Source of the DNA: Erythrocercus mccallii
Lineage: Eukaryota > Chordata > Aves > Passeriformes > Dicruridae
Assembly: GCA_013397435.1 (NCBI GenBank)
Contig: VZRG01000775.1
Coordinates: 99,614-163,613, forward strand
Direction of reading: 5' to 3'
DNA length: 64,000 bases
Shown: positions 24,401-38,350 of the stretch, in pieces
Layout of the letters: the number at the start of each line of letters is the position of its first letter
Position numbering within the stretch: position 1 is the first letter of the stretch
Notes under the pieces: generated by a model
What the model was told of the DNA's origin: nothing
Seen by the model: the letters and a program-made list of their open reading frames with translations, nothing else
Database searches by the model: none
Position numbers and translations under genes: made by a program

Positions 24401-26086
24401 TTTATTTACTGTCTGCATTATTTATACCGGCTTAGCAGATGCAGAACATTTCCACTGCCTAAGAGGCATAAAGAGCAGTACAACCATGTTCATTAATTCT
24501 GTCCAACATCCCACTCAGACCATGCTTTGTGTCCCTGTGTAAAGCATACAAATGAAGCTGGAGACTGGAAAAAGCAAGTACAGAAGTCTGACAGGGAGCC
24601 AAAATCATCCTCTGCAACCCAAATTCTTATGTGTTTAATTTACTCTTTTTGAGTAAAGCAGGTGCAACCCAGAGTCCACTCGGTAGAGAGGAAGAGGGAA
24701 AAAAAACCCCAAGAATTTTGAGCTCATATGTATAAAATAATTGAAGATTTTTGTCATGCACTTACCTCTATATTTTCCTCTAACTTCCAAGGACTGGTAG
24801 TTACTTCAATGTAGGTGGTTTGACTTCAAAACTCTTTTCACAAAAATGATTATATACTGCTACTTTACTGTATTTAAATCCCTATGAATTGAGTTAGGAA
24901 CATCTCCATAAAATTACAGCATTAAATTTTTATACTTCATATTTTAAGAAAATAAAGACAGCAGGTCCTAAGATCACGTGACTGTGACAAATTGTCTCTT
25001 TGTGCTCACTTGAAATTGGCCTGTGAGACTTTTCAAATCCCCAGCTTTGTTACTGCTCAAAGAATTTATTTAAAAGTGCACACTATCATTATATACTTAC
25101 AGAGAGGTATATTTTGGGATTATGCAAGTCCTTGATAGATAATTGCTTCTGTCTATTTGCAGCATCTTAAGTTTTCTGAGAAAACAAAAAGATTAAAATT
25201 GCCCAAAATCCGAGTAATCTTTATAAAACAACAGTAGGAGTGAATACAACTTCTAATTAAATCAATGTGACCTTCTTAAAACTGTCAGTCAAAATTATTT
25301 TTCTGCAAAACACAACAGGGATGGTTTTTTTGAAATATCACTGATGTCTATGGGTTTGTAAGTCTTGCAATAAGCACTGCAGACCTCTGCCAGTAAATAG
25401 CTCAATCCCAAGTTTGAGATGTCACAGCAACAGATCCCTGGCTCTCACAAAACAACTACAAAACCACCGCAGGACTAGCATGAGGCTTCCACAAGGTCTT
25501 ACTGCCTTTGTACCCAAGGGGATGGCAACCAAGCACTCCCAGAGTCAGCTGCCCTGGCAGCACTGAGGCTCCTTCTGAGAAGTGGCACCTCTCTGTTTCA
25601 TGGCACAGATACATTCCTGAGATACAGCACTACAGCTCGACCTAAAGCAAGGCAGGAGAGCAAACCTCTTCACCTCCTACAGGTACAGAACATCTGGGGA
25701 AGTACCTTTGCTGCCTGCTCAGCAGAAATGGGACTATCAGATTTTCAAGTCAAGTACAAAAATCCTGCTGAAACCACCAGCCTGCTTCAGAGAACTTCAT
25801 TCCTTGTACAGCTTCTGCAAAAGTGAACCCCCTGCCTCACAACAAGCTTTTAAGCAAGGAGTTAAGTGTCCCTTTTTCCTGCACAACTCATCATTCATGC
25901 AGGCAGATGGCTGATCTGTGGGGATAGGCAATAGTGTGCTAAAACCATCCCAGAACATCAGCTGGTCAACTCCTGGTGAGTTTTTCTGAGTGTGCTATTT
26001 ATGTGCAGCTTCCTACAGAGATGGAAAAAAATCTCATTCCAGCCACTGAGTCCATCTCCACAAAGACACAGGTATGCTCTTGTAGG
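21423..26086. other. Non-coding stretch, nothing recognised
   Basis: About 4.6 kb of A/T-rich sequence with short, domain-free frames on both strands. No mobile-element boundary or exon is supported. Confidence 0.55.
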
Positions 26087-26092
26087 AGAAGG

Positions 26093-26582
26093 TGACCTCG
26101 GCCCTGATAAGTGACCACTATATCCAATAAAGATAAGTGTGATAAAAGGGAGTGGATTTGCTGGTGAGGAGAGGATGATGAAGGAGAATAAACCTTGAGG
26201 AAGAGGGAACGAGGGGAATCATGAAGAAGAAGGATCCTGGGGAGAGAGAATCACTGCTGTGAGGTCAGTCTGGGTCTGCAGTTAGAGCCTATTGCTGGAA
26301 CCAGCAGCCACAGTCTAGCTGGGTAAAAGCCTGCAGTCACAGTCTAGCTGGGCAAAAGCCTGCAATCAGAGTCCACAAACTAATCACTGCAGTCAGAGTT
26401 TAGCAGGAAAAAAACAGCAGTCAGAGGCTGCAAGGGAAATCTACAGTACAAGCTTGCTGCAGCCAGAGTCAGTGAATGGTTGGAATCAGGATAACTGAAT
26501 TGTAACAAGGAACAAACCAGGACCCTTTTCACGCTGTGATAAACAAAAAGTTTGTGTCTCGGCTCATTTCTACCCTCTAACA
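26093..26582 (+). mobile_element. Class-II-like solo LTR with 6-bp duplication AGAAGG
   Basis: The element starts TGACCTCGG at 26093 and ends CTCTAACA at 26582. AGAAGG flanks it exactly at 26087-26092 and 26583-26588, the 6-bp duplication expected for alpha/beta-type integration. An ATAAAC signal near 26540 lies about 40 bp from the 3' end, as expected for R/U5. The middle is occupied by degenerate tandem units, annotated separately. No retroviral genes adjoin it. The call depends mainly on the paired hexamers and TG...CA ends. Confidence 0.6.
26297..26480. repeat. Degenerate tandem repeat, units of about 26-31 bp
   Basis: Units of the form CTGCAGTCACAGTCTAGC with a short purine-rich tail recur about six or seven times with substitutions and length changes. 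They sit wholly inside the LTR at 26093-26582. Confidence 0.75.
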
Positions 26583-26588
26583 AGAAGG

Positions 26589-29500
26589 CTGCTGCAACAT
26601 GCTCTGATCTCCTGCTCAAACTTCCTCCAAATATATATATTATAGCTTTGATTGGTCTTAAAAGGATTGACTGTGCAAATAGGCATGTTGACACTCTATT
26701 AAAAAGGAGGACATTTCAAATTTTGGCAAGATTTGAAGGACCTGTAAAGCATGTCTGCAAATTATTTTTGTCCAGAAAAGAATTCATCAAAAAATTCTGT
26801 ATCAAAAATTATAGTGACTAGGTGATGTAATAAAAATACTTCTGTCAAAGTAACTATTTTTTTTAGGAGTACAAATGATTTACTAAAGATAGTTTTGAAC
26901 AGAGATCTTGAAAATTTTCTCATTTCAAAAAATGCTACCAAGGTTAAGCTCAAGTTTCTAAGAGTTGATTTTACTGCACAGAAAGAACTACTTAATTGTA
27001 AGCTAACAAACACTTTCAAATACCTCATAGGATGCAGAATATCCTTACAATCCAGAAATGGACTCCGTAAGGATTTAGCAAGAATGTAACATACCTAGAT
27101 TGTGAAATATAGCAATCAAGATAGAGGAAAAAATTATTCCGGCACATTTAATGCTCTTTATGTTGCAGATTACAATTGCATTACAACTGGACTCCAAAGA
27201 GAATGTCAGAAGGATTGTGCACTCTAAAAATGGAGTAGAAAACAGTTTGCTTGGTGGTCTTAGTACTTTTCATTAAAACTTCACAAGAGCTTCCATGTGT
27301 TGGAACAGCCATGTAAACTTGATAAATGTGCATTACTTCTGCCTTACCCAGGGCATCCAACCCACCTTGGAGGGAAAGTCCTTTCACTTCCTGCCCCACC
27401 CACCCTCCTGTCCTCATGAGTTGCACACACCAGCCTGGGAAATGGAAGCCTCAGCAGAAAACAGTCATAAAGGGCAGTACAGAGATGGTGCTCAGACTCA
27501 GGGGAGTCTGTCATCTCTAAAATCCCAGAACTCAGAGGCTAATAGAAAAGATCTGGAGACTTTAGCAGCACAGAGCTTTCAAAGACGAGCACTGAGCCCT
27601 AGAATTAACTGCAATTAATTATAATATTGTGTCTCAGAAATGTTTACATAACTAACGACTATAATTAAACATTAAGTATTTGCTTATTGACTTTAACCTT
27701 ATCAATACTCAGTAAAATGACATCCCTAATCAGCACTAGAGAGGAATAATGACCTGCAGAGGGATATGGGTCTGTAGTTTCTTTTTCCTGTATTTGACAG
27801 ACAGCAGAGTAAATAGTAATTTTCCATGGCATTTCAGCTGCAACAACAACCTATGTGAAAAAACAGTGTAATGGAGCCTTTGTGCTGAAAGAGAGGGCAA
27901 ACCCAAAGTAATCAGGTTACTGCAATTTGACGGAAGCTAGCACGTTTGCTCAATACTGTAAGGAAAGTGCTTACTAGTGCAGGCTGTGCTGCTGCACAGA
28001 AACCTTTCTGCATAGAGAAGCATAAGGATAACCCAGTGCAAAGGAGCTTTTGTAAGGAAGAGGCCCAGAACAAAGAGCAAGTGACACCTGCTAGAGCTGA
28101 GCTGCCTCTCTGTACTTTCCCACTTTTCTGCCTGAGAAATGTTGAGTTTTTTCTGCTGAGTTTCCAAGATATCTGACACGAAGTAGACAGTGTGTTACCA
28201 CATGCTTAAAGCAATACCTGTCAAGGTTAAAAAATTACAGAGACATGTTGAATTTTGTAAATAAACACCTCAACAGGTTCTCAGAGCTGCTGTGTTCAGC
28301 AGTGTACTGGTGCACACAAACATGCTTTTCTGGATGCTGTCAAACTGCCAGTCTCCTGTATAAACTTCATGAAGTTTCACTCTTCTGTATTACCACCACC
28401 ATCACCTCTATTACATCCTCTTGAACATACTAAGATGCCACTGAGTTTCGTCATCACTATGAAGGGTCTAAACACCCTTTGTGAGCAATGTGTTATGAGT
28501 GTTGAATGATTATACCCCCTGGCTGCAGCAGTTGGCAGTGGTTCAAGTCAGACCAGAAGTTCAGAATCACCTATTGACAGCTAGGAGGGGTTTTTTGTTA
28601 GTCTGCATGCACATCTTTTTCCAATAGGAACAGCTGGAATTTCACCAGTTGCCAAGTAATGTTGCTCAGTTCCCACTGTGAAGGCAAAATGGCATTTGCA
28701 AGTGTTTGCTAACCTTTTTACCTCTCCTCCCTCTATCACAGATCTGGGCTAGTTAGTTGTGGTAACTTTTGCTTTGCTATTATTCTTCTTTGATATTTGG
28801 AGCACATATTTTACATGTTACAAATCAATTACAGTTTAGTAGGAGTAAGTGTGAATTACCCATGTAATACTCCCGGTGCAAAAGTCCATTTTAAAAGTCT
28901 TTTTTTGAAAGAAGTCAATCACCTCCAACAGGATAAGATTTTCAACAATCGCCTCACTCATCGCCTAAGATGTTTTCCATGGTCAGTTTGTTTCCTAGCA
29001 AACAAGTAATGAGTCATAAGCAATTTATTAACCTTTATTATCAAAGTAACACTGAAAAGTCTAATACCATTACATCTGATTTGAGAAAAATGTCCTACAT
29101 TTCTGATCCTTATAATAAAAGGGATCATGGCTTCTGATGTTGCTCAGTTTCCATAGTTAACCCAACTATTTATGTCAGACTATTTTATTTTGGTTTTATT
29201 TAATTTTATTTTATGTCTTGTTCTTAAAGACTTTTCATTCCTTTCTTTTTTCTATAGTCTCCTCAGCTCACAGGAAAAGCAGAGCTGAAATCTTCCTTCA
29301 GGATTAACTTCCATCAAGTTCTAAACACAATACACTTCTAAAAAAAACCACCAAGCCATTCAAAGACAAAGTACTATAAAACAAACAAAAAGGCATTCAC
29401 TGAAGAGAACGTATTAAGCAAATTCTCACAAAGGCAATTTGTGTCAAGTAAATAGAGAGATGTGTTTTAGAGCTACTGTTTCTGTTCCTCTGCAGCAAGA

Positions 29501-32500
29501 TTTCCAAGAACTAGCATTTGCCAAGGGGATGTATTTCCTTTTCAAATCCTGAGCCAAGTGCCTTAAATTAGCATCAATTATAATTCCTTTACAACAAACA
29601 GTAAGTGGGACAAGAGCAAAGGAGTGGCCACAGTGTCTCTTGCTCACACCCCTATTCTCTATCATCATTTGTGTACCCAAACACACTCCCAAAGCCATTA
29701 ATTCAATGGATACATCCGTCTGGATATGGGAAGAGAGCCTGCAGAGACAAAGGAGGAGTAGGGCTGTCACTGCCGTAGTGTGAAGTGGGAGCAGGTGGAA
29801 ATCATTGTCTGGCTTATGAAACACCTGCTGCACCATGAGGAAAGGTGTTGGCACTACAGTAACTGGACAGATTGGCTAAGAATACTGTTGGAAAATGTTT
29901 AGAGAAAAGTAACTTGATAGAGATGTAGCAGGGCCTTGTCTACATACCTTTAGAACCACTAAATTAAATTTCATTACAAGAAAACTAATACTGAAAATTA
30001 GCATCAGAGGTAGTAAATACTATTGCCAGCAAAAACAAAAAAAAAAAGTGTAACTGTTTCATCCTTTTGTTTGTTTTCATTTAAATGAGAAAATAGACTT
30101 TTCAATGCCTTTAAATCAGAAGCGACTCGGTTTATCCTCCCTCCCAAAATCAACAACTCAGAGAGTACTGCCTCTTTCTCCAGCCAGCCCTCATACCCAG
30201 ACCTACTGTTCCCTTATCTGTACTATTCCCTTACCTGTACCCTAAGCTCAGATAAGAGGCTTTAATGCAGCACATAAACCCTGTGATGGGTCTTCTATCA
30301 CACTAAAACAAGTGTTCGATTCCATGCATGCAGCTCTGGCAAGCAGGAGAAAGCAAAGGGAACAGCAATCATAAGAAACCCCTTGGAATATTTCTGTTAC
30401 CATGCTGCTTGTAACCCTTTATTTACTGCGTGACTACACAGGTATGTGGAGAATTCTGGACAGTAATTCTTCCAAATCTGTGGAATGAAAACCCAGGAAA
30501 AACACTTTTCCCACAAAGTGCAGGCTATGCAGATATGACTCAGACTGTACCTTGGGGCTCATCAGGTCTCCCATGAAGAGGAATATCTTGCCAGGCTCAT
30601 GTGACATCTAAACCTAGACACAGAACTTGATTTTCAGGTTATGAATCTCATACTTTCAACAGGGTGAATACTTTCAAAAGCATGATAATAAAAATGGGCT
30701 GAGGAAGCAGTGTCTCTTCCTTTCATGGATTTGGTACCATGAAAGAAATTTAAATACATTAAAAATATGTTTGTTACTGAGACAGATAATGAGCTGATCA
30801 ACAGCATAAAAATAAGATATTGCAGCAGAAATGTTCTCTATGCAGGGAGAAAAAAAGGAGGAGAAAACCCCCAACATAGTATAAAAAATCTATTACTAAC
30901 ACAATAAGATACTAACAGTGAGGGTGGGGAAAAAAAGGAGATTTGGGACTCCAGCAGAAACAAAAATGTCCATAATGATAAATAATTTGGATACTTAGTG
31001 TCCCTAATATTACCACATTTATGTTTTGGCAGAATGTAATGCAAGAAAAGCATAATTCAGCACCAAGATCTACACATAAGGAGATTTAAAAAAATAAACA
31101 GACACAGTCAGGATGCCAAGAAAACAAAAGCACTGTTGGTGAGAAGAAATCTTAAAAAATTGTTTATAAGAAAAGCAAAAATAACCCCTCCCCTCAAAAC
31201 CCAAATCATGCTGTTTCTGTTGATGCTGCAACAGCAACATTTCAATTATTCACAGAGGGAATCCGACTACCAGGATAAGGCTGAACTGCAGTCAGCATTA
31301 GAAATTTAGTCTCATCCCATGAGGATATATCAAAGTGATGTTATTACACATTATATGTTCTATATACCTTCATTCTTCATTAAAAAAATACTTAGGGATG
31401 CTACTAGAAGCAAGCACTGATCATTAAGTGAATCTATTTGGCATCTCCAACCAAAATTCTCAATGTACCAGCTGGCAAGTTACAAACAGCTTTAAATACC
31501 TAGCAGGGTGTTGTCTCCATGAGCTCGCCTGTAACCTAGTTTCTGTGATGGGCAATTTTGTGCCATTCAGTTTTCTGAGGGTATCCACCATAGGAACAAA
31601 TCACAGTTCTTAAGAAGATTTACTCATCAGACCTTGCAGCTGTGTTTTGTCTTAGCCACTGAAAAGGATCAAACCCAACCACTTAGCGTGCCAAAGAGAC
31701 AGCTGCAGAATTAAAATTCTACTTATTCAATGCTAAGTTCTCAGTGGATCACCACTTACAAACACAGTTCATACAAAATAAAGCCCTTCTCCAAACTGTA
31801 CTGCAACTTCAAAAAGGACATAAATCTTGATTTAAAAAAAAAACAGGAAAAGCAAACATGAGCACAATCAGATAAAATATTTTTTTCAACATTTTATGAA
31901 TACCCTTATGCATAATTTATGCATCTATTGTTTAACAACACTAAAAGACACTTGGGAATTCCTTAGACTAGATACAGATTAAGTGGCGGTCAGGCGATGT
32001 TCAGATGTGTATTTAAATCCGACTGCATCTCATGAGGAAAATTAGTAATTTTTAAGAGCCACTGTACGATTAAATTAGATTTGACAAATTCTTCCCTCAC
32101 ACTCCTATTTCCTACAATTAATGACAATTCTGATAAAAAGTGTTGTGCCTTTATTGGAAAAAATAATTTCAATTTCAGTTGAAGCAAGGTGCATTACTAA
32201 CCTAGCAAAACTAATTAATTGTGCTCCAGGCATTCTTTACAGAGATGCCTGTTTTGAGCAATTTTCAGTTTAATGAACCAGCTTCAAGCAGGGGAAATAC
32301 AGCATTAATGAAAGGAAAAGTACTTTCTTTTTGGTTTGTTTTGACAAGCTTTTGTTTTGGCCTTAAGATGGGTTATTTGAAGTTAATTCAGTTCTGATGG
32401 TTGCATGCCTCTTGAGCAGTGAAGGCTGCAGCTATGATTGCCTACTTGATTTCTCTCCTTCCCCCTACAGGAAAGAGAAACCAACCATTCTGTTACCTTA

Positions 32501-35500
32501 CAGCCTGCAAGACTATCTAATAAATAACTGTATTTATCAGCCCTGCAGACTAACAGAATTGGGGAACACAAATAGAGCATGTGGGAGAAGATGCAAAAAG
32601 AAAGGATAGCAACCATTCCTCTTCAAGTATCCCTCCATCAGCTGAACAGCATCTTCTCTCTCAAAGCTTCCTCCCCTGAAGGAAACAGTACAGAAAGTCT
32701 GCTCAAGATGCTACCAAGCTCTATCTTTACACTGAAAATCTCACAGCCATTTTTACCCTTGTCCTCTTAAGAGCATGACAGCTTTGGACCAAGTCAAACC
32801 AACTGAACTCCTACAAATATAAGCCAAATCTTCCATGAGTCCTGTAAGAAACATTTGAAACTTTAACAGAGCTAGACCATGGTCTGGACTATGATCTTCC
32901 ATTTGAGTATGAGGATACTGATACTCCTCAAAGGCATTGCTGGGTACTGAATGACAACTTATGATACTGAAAAATAAAGGACTTTAAGATAACCTGTTTG
33001 GTATATCTCAGTGGTACCACGGGAGTTTACAGTAGTAGGTGCCATACAGGATCAATCTTCTGTGCAGAAATGCAGAGGGTTCTGTCTAGTAATGCAATTT
33101 TTACTACTAATGTTTCAAATATCAGGAGACCTGCAGGATCAAAGCTTTATCATCAAACTCTGTGCTCAAGAGAAATCTTAATCTCAAAGAGAATTTCTCA
33201 GTTTACTCAAGTTGAAGTAATTGTAACAAGGAAATGGAGGTCTATAATATACTAAAGTAAAAATTCACAGAAGACTTTCACCTTATACAGAGCACTTTCA
33301 GAAAGACGTTATTACGGATGCTCAAGAAAAGTACTTGCAATCTGATGAAAATTAAAGTATGCAAACCCTTTACATCTTTCAATATTATTGCATTGGTAGA
33401 GTCAATACCAGTGGGTTTAGTATTTAGCAGTATTGCTGGCTAAAACCACACAACAGGCTTATGTAATGAAGAGTTAACACCACAGCCCAGAGAAATCACC
33501 TTGCCTCTAACTTCCCCTCACAGGTCAGAGACAAAAGTGGGCTTTGCCACCTCAGCCAGCACGTTTCAGTGATACAGAGACAGCAGGTACATTATGAAAT
33601 AGTGATGTCCTAGTACATACAGAGACTCAGCCTTGACCCCTGACTCCACAGCAACTCCTTGGTTATTCTCCCCTTTCCAGCAGAATTACAAGTATGTGAG
33701 AGTGAGGAAGAAAAACCAGGGGAAGCCCTTCTCCCCACTTGTCTATGAATTACTGCTAGCCCAGTCATAGCCCTGTCTCAATTTATTTCTACTTAGTACA
33801 ATTTCCCTGACGTGCTGCAGCACGATTATAGCAATTTCCTCTGTTATTTCTGTTGGAGCAGTAGAGTAACACATTTCAGAGTCAAACCTAGCAAGTATTA
33901 ATTACTAACCTTAACAAGTAGTTTCAAACCATTTTCTTAAGGAAATAAAGATATGCAATCGCTCCACCATATTGCTGCCTCTTCCCTACTACATTTTCAG
34001 TGAATTTCAACCCACTTGACATACAGATGGAAGTTTGCATGGATTAACCCCCAACACCACATGTGCAGCAACATCTGGGGTGGTTTTTTTGTTGTTGGGT
34101 TTTTTTTGGTTTGGTTTTATTTTGGGGGGAGTTGTTGTTCGTTTGTTTGTTTAATTTGGCTTTTATTGTTTTCTTTATCTCCAGGAAATCACCCAGTATT
34201 TTCCTTATGTACCTTTACACTGCTGCTGCTGGTAAAGGTAGTATTTGAGAAAACAAGTTGGGCAAGGGAGGAAACCCCTTATCTCACAAAACAGATCTTC
34301 CAGATGCCAAAGAGCTCACAGCCTATCTCTGCATACTGCACCCACACTGAAGGGTGGTATATCTCAGTAGTACAGAAACAGCCGGTAGAAGAACCCATTT
34401 AGTTTCTGATTGCTGCTCCAAACTAACATAGATTTACAAGCACAGCTGTTTAGCTTTTGCAGAAGAGGTAGTAGAGTACAGCCCCAGCCCATTGCTGGCA
34501 TAGGGATGCAGCAGAGAGTGAGGGCAGAAGGGCAACTAAATGATTTAATTTATCCATGGTCTGACCTGTGCTGCTGATTTTCAGCATGGTTGGTCTTACA
34601 GGTATGGCTACTAATCTCCCTCACAGTAAGTGCTTGAATCTGTACCCATCCAAATATTTAGCCTTATTTCACTTGAAAATCCTGAAGGAAATGATCTGGA
34701 CTGGGCTCACTAAGCAGCCTTTTTCCAAATCCCGTTTCATTCCTCTGCATGTTGCAAACAAAGCATAAGGCCACTTTCATCCATGCTTGTCCTGTAGATC
34801 CTTCAGGTATCACTTCATGGCTGAATGAGCAGTTTAACATACTGTTTCCTAGCCCCCACTAAGCTTTATGAAACTTTGCTTCTACTCTGATTCTTCTGGT
34901 TTCTTCTAGAAGTTCCTCATGATTATTGTTTAGCTTGCAGCAGCTATACCAGTTCGGTGCTTTTGAAATGATGGGCTCTATTTATAGGTTACCAAAATTC
35001 CACTAGGAATACATACAACACTCTAGTTTTTAAAAAATCCTTCTCTACTTAGAAGTGTTTACACAGGGAAGTTCAAGATCTCACTTCAAAATACAACAAA
35101 TGCCTGTTTCTGCAGAAATAAATTACTGTCTAATGATTTCATCATCCAAAACGTTACACCTAAATGAGTGGCTCTATATAGTCTGAATTGAGATACTTTT
35201 CTATTTATAGAGCATTTATTTATGCCTGAGATGCATTTAAATATAAATTGCAGTACCTAATGCCAAGTTTTATAACATGTCATTCACAATCCATTAAGTA
35301 TTCTGTTACATATATTGTAGAAGAAAAATTTATAGTCCCCATTTATAGTATTAGTAAGGAATGATGAAACCACACTAAAAATGTCTTACTTTTTGGGTTA
35401 TGAGGAGGTTTACTGCTAAAACATAATTACCAGTGAAGTTTTAATGCCTTACTACAATAAAAGACATGATCTGAATGCTGATATATATGCAAAATTAAAA

Positions 35501-37626
35501 GAAGCCCTATGAAAATGACAGAGCTTTCCTATTAAGACATAAACAATTACAGACAGCATATTCTCAGTTGCTTTCTAAGCTGTAGGAGTTTGTGGAAATA
35601 AATTTTGCTTTGTTAATTTTAAAGCATTTGCCAGGTGCCCCTTCATAGAAGATTTCCAAAACATACTTCACTTTGTTGAAAATGTGGGAAAAACACACGC
35701 ACAAAAACTTATTCCTTGCATCCATTTTCCTAGGTCATCCCTGACCAATTATGTTTCCTTTCCCTTGCTTACTGACTGTAAAAATCAGGAACCAGTAAGG
35801 AAATAAAAACTTTCCTCTTCATGGTTTGATTTTTTTTCACTTGCCTCTTGAAATTTCATTTCCTATTACGATCTACAAAAAAAAAAATAGTATTTTTGGG
35901 AAAAATTTCTTGTGTTATGCTGTCCTGAGGAGATGCTGTCTTCACAGTTACTCAGTGTCTTCCCAAATAAGCAAAGAAGAGAAGAGAATCTTGTTTGCAC
36001 ATATATGGGGGAAAAGCTCAATATTTTAAATGAAAAAAAATTGAAAACACCAAAGCCAATAAACACTTTGAAAAAAATATTGCCATGTGGTTTTATGATC
36101 TCTCCACTAGAATCAAAACTCTGGGCAAGAGAGGCAAGAGAAGGTGAAAGGATATTATTTGATCAGTTCAGGTTTTGCTCTGATTCCTAGTCTGTCTTGC
36201 GCTTTCCAGTGGCTTTCACATTGCTAAGTCCTCAGTCAATCTGTGTGCAGCTGCTGTTATTTCAAATCACAGGAGACTGAGAGAAATTCAAGCAAACACA
36301 TCTGAACAAGTCTCTATAGAAGTCTCTAACATTAAGTCACTGTCTCAGCTGGTTGAATGTTTATGGGAAGTGTAAACCAAACATTAACTCATGGCATCTG
36401 CCTCAGTCTTTCTCATTTTCTGTCCCTGGAATATTTGAGTGTCTCTCACTAGGGCAGAAGTTTTGAAGACAGCATGACCCCAAAGACAAATGTTCCCATA
36501 TAATGGAGGGAAAAGAGAGGCAGAAGTGACTTACACAGAGTAAACACTATCTTTGTGATAAAGCACCAAGATAATGCTGAACTCTGGAGCACTGTTTTTT
36601 AACTAATGCAGAGAAATCCAAAACTGCTTCCTTGGAGACTTAAGAAGAAAGTAGGCAATCCTGAAAGATCATGAGGCATAAATCCTTGGATTTCTAATGT
36701 TATGAGTTTAAGAATCTTTAAAGGTAATAAAGCAATTTTCCTAATTGAAAACAGTTTGAAAGTATACCTCTAGCTAAAACAGACCTTGTGACACAAAAAC
36801 ACAGAAGTTAAAATACACACACCTGAATGTCATCATTTTTTTGTTGCTTGGTTTTGTTTTCTTTTTTTAAAGCATGAATCTTCCTTTCATTAAGTAAAGG
36901 TGGGTAAACAAAGGGTCAGAGAAACTAAGCAAGTATACCCATCTTACAGTGAAGTAAATAAAACCACAGAAACACCAAAGTCCCAGTTCTTAGCCATACA
37001 CACTAACTAAGAATCCAGTCCCTAGCCTTGCTCCAACTTACCTACCAGATTTATTTTCACTGGGGTGTACTAGTAATACTATTGCCTTTTCAATTTTGCA
37101 GATAAATTGAGAAGTTGGAGAACTTCATCAATATATTTTTTTCCAACTTGTCAGGTACATTCTATATTTATATAGTAACAGACAATATTTATTTTAAGTA
37201 AAGACAAAAATTACAGCTTACAAAGAGATTGTAATATGGAAGTACATCAGTGCCTTCATACTAGTATCACTATAATAGCTATTTCAGCTTACCCCATTAA
37301 TCCTACTTTCTTATCAACTCCTAACAAATTCTATTTGCTGTAATGTTTCTTTAATATTTGCACTGGGTTGGTACTGAAATTCCTTTGTCCAGTCTGTTTC
37401 CTCTCTGTTACAAGATGTCTTTGATCTGTTCCAACTTACTTCCTCTCATCCTAAACTCTTGAAATCCATTAACATCTTAGGCTATCCCATCCCATGCTGA
37501 CACTGATCACTCTCTAAAGAGAGGGCATAATTACAATGTAATGCTTTTCTGGGATGCATCTAACTAGTAGGCTGCTTCCTAAATAACGTAGCATACAACA
37601 TGAAAAGCAATTATAAAAGAAGAAAA
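26589..37626. other. Longest featureless stretch (about 11 kb)
   Basis: A/T-rich, with stops in all frames at short intervals. Low-complexity patches include a TTTTA-like run near 29183-29220 and a G/T-rich run near 34080-34155. No exon with plausible splice sites, RNA gene or mobile-element terminus is recognised. It could be intronic or intergenic. Confidence 0.5.
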
Positions 37627-37738
37627 AGAAGAAGAAGAAGAAGAAGAAGAAGAAGAAGAAGAAGAAGAAGAAGAAGAAGAAGAAGAAGAAGAAGAAGAAG
37701 AAGAAGAAGAAGAAGAAGAAGANGAAGAAGAAGAAGAA

Positions 37739-37785
<47 letters not shown>

Positions 37786-37790
37786 AGAAG
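37627..37790. repeat. GAA/TTC trinucleotide microsatellite, about 55 units
   Basis: A nearly pure GAA run of 164 bp with one ambiguous base at 37723 and one GAG-type interruption at about 37761. The long Arg, Ser, Leu and Phe runs in open frames here are translations of this repeat and not genes. The N inside the run suggests the true length is uncertain. Confidence 0.97.
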
Positions 37791-37880
37791 ATAAAAACCA
37801 ACATCCAAAAAAGCTAAAAAATCCAATAGCTTTGTTCAGTGGCTGCATCTCAATTTTCTTTGTACATTCTTCCAAACCTC

Positions 37881-38344
37881 TATAGTAATGCACCCCTCAC
37901 TCTTGAGTGGGCATTTCTGTGTAAGGAAATGGTTTCAGTTTACTGCTTGACTTTTTAGGAAGTTTAACTGGAAAGTTCTATGTTCTTCTCTTTGTAATTG
38001 GCTCAGTGCCAGGAAAGGAGCACCTGTTGGCCTTTGTCACTGTTCTCAAAACCTGTGCCCCTTGTCATTGGCAGACTTCCAGTGGAACCTCCTTGATTAT
38101 TAGGTAGAAAAGGGAACAGAACAAAGGGGCCAGGGGCATTTTCGGGGTGTAGTAGCCAGTGCAGAATTTGTCCTTGCCCTGTACTCGGCTTATTCTTTGT
38201 TTTGTAATAATTCAGTTATTTTATTAAACCTTTTTGATTTTTCAAGACACACTCAATCATGCTGTCTTGCTAGTTATTTTTATATCCAATTGATCGGGCT
38301 GGACCCTCAGAACTTATGGGGATTTCCCCCCCCCCCACCCCATA
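37881..38344 (+). mobile_element. Solo LTR of the TA...TA family, duplication AACCTC
   Basis: This 464-bp element is homologous to 16494-16952 and 56348-56792. It starts TATAGTAATG and ends CCCCATA. AACCTC lies directly before (37875-37880) and directly after (38345-38350), a perfect 6-bp duplication. The TATA box is degraded (TAGAAAA near 38104) while ATTAAA near 38224 is kept. A C-run just before the 3' end (about 38326-38337) is a local expansion absent from the other two copies. Confidence 0.85.
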
Positions 38345-38350
38345 AACCTC

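Noticed and set aside
37514..37893. Long Arg-, Ser-, Leu- and Phe-rich open frames
   Set aside because: They are translations of the GAA/TTC microsatellite.
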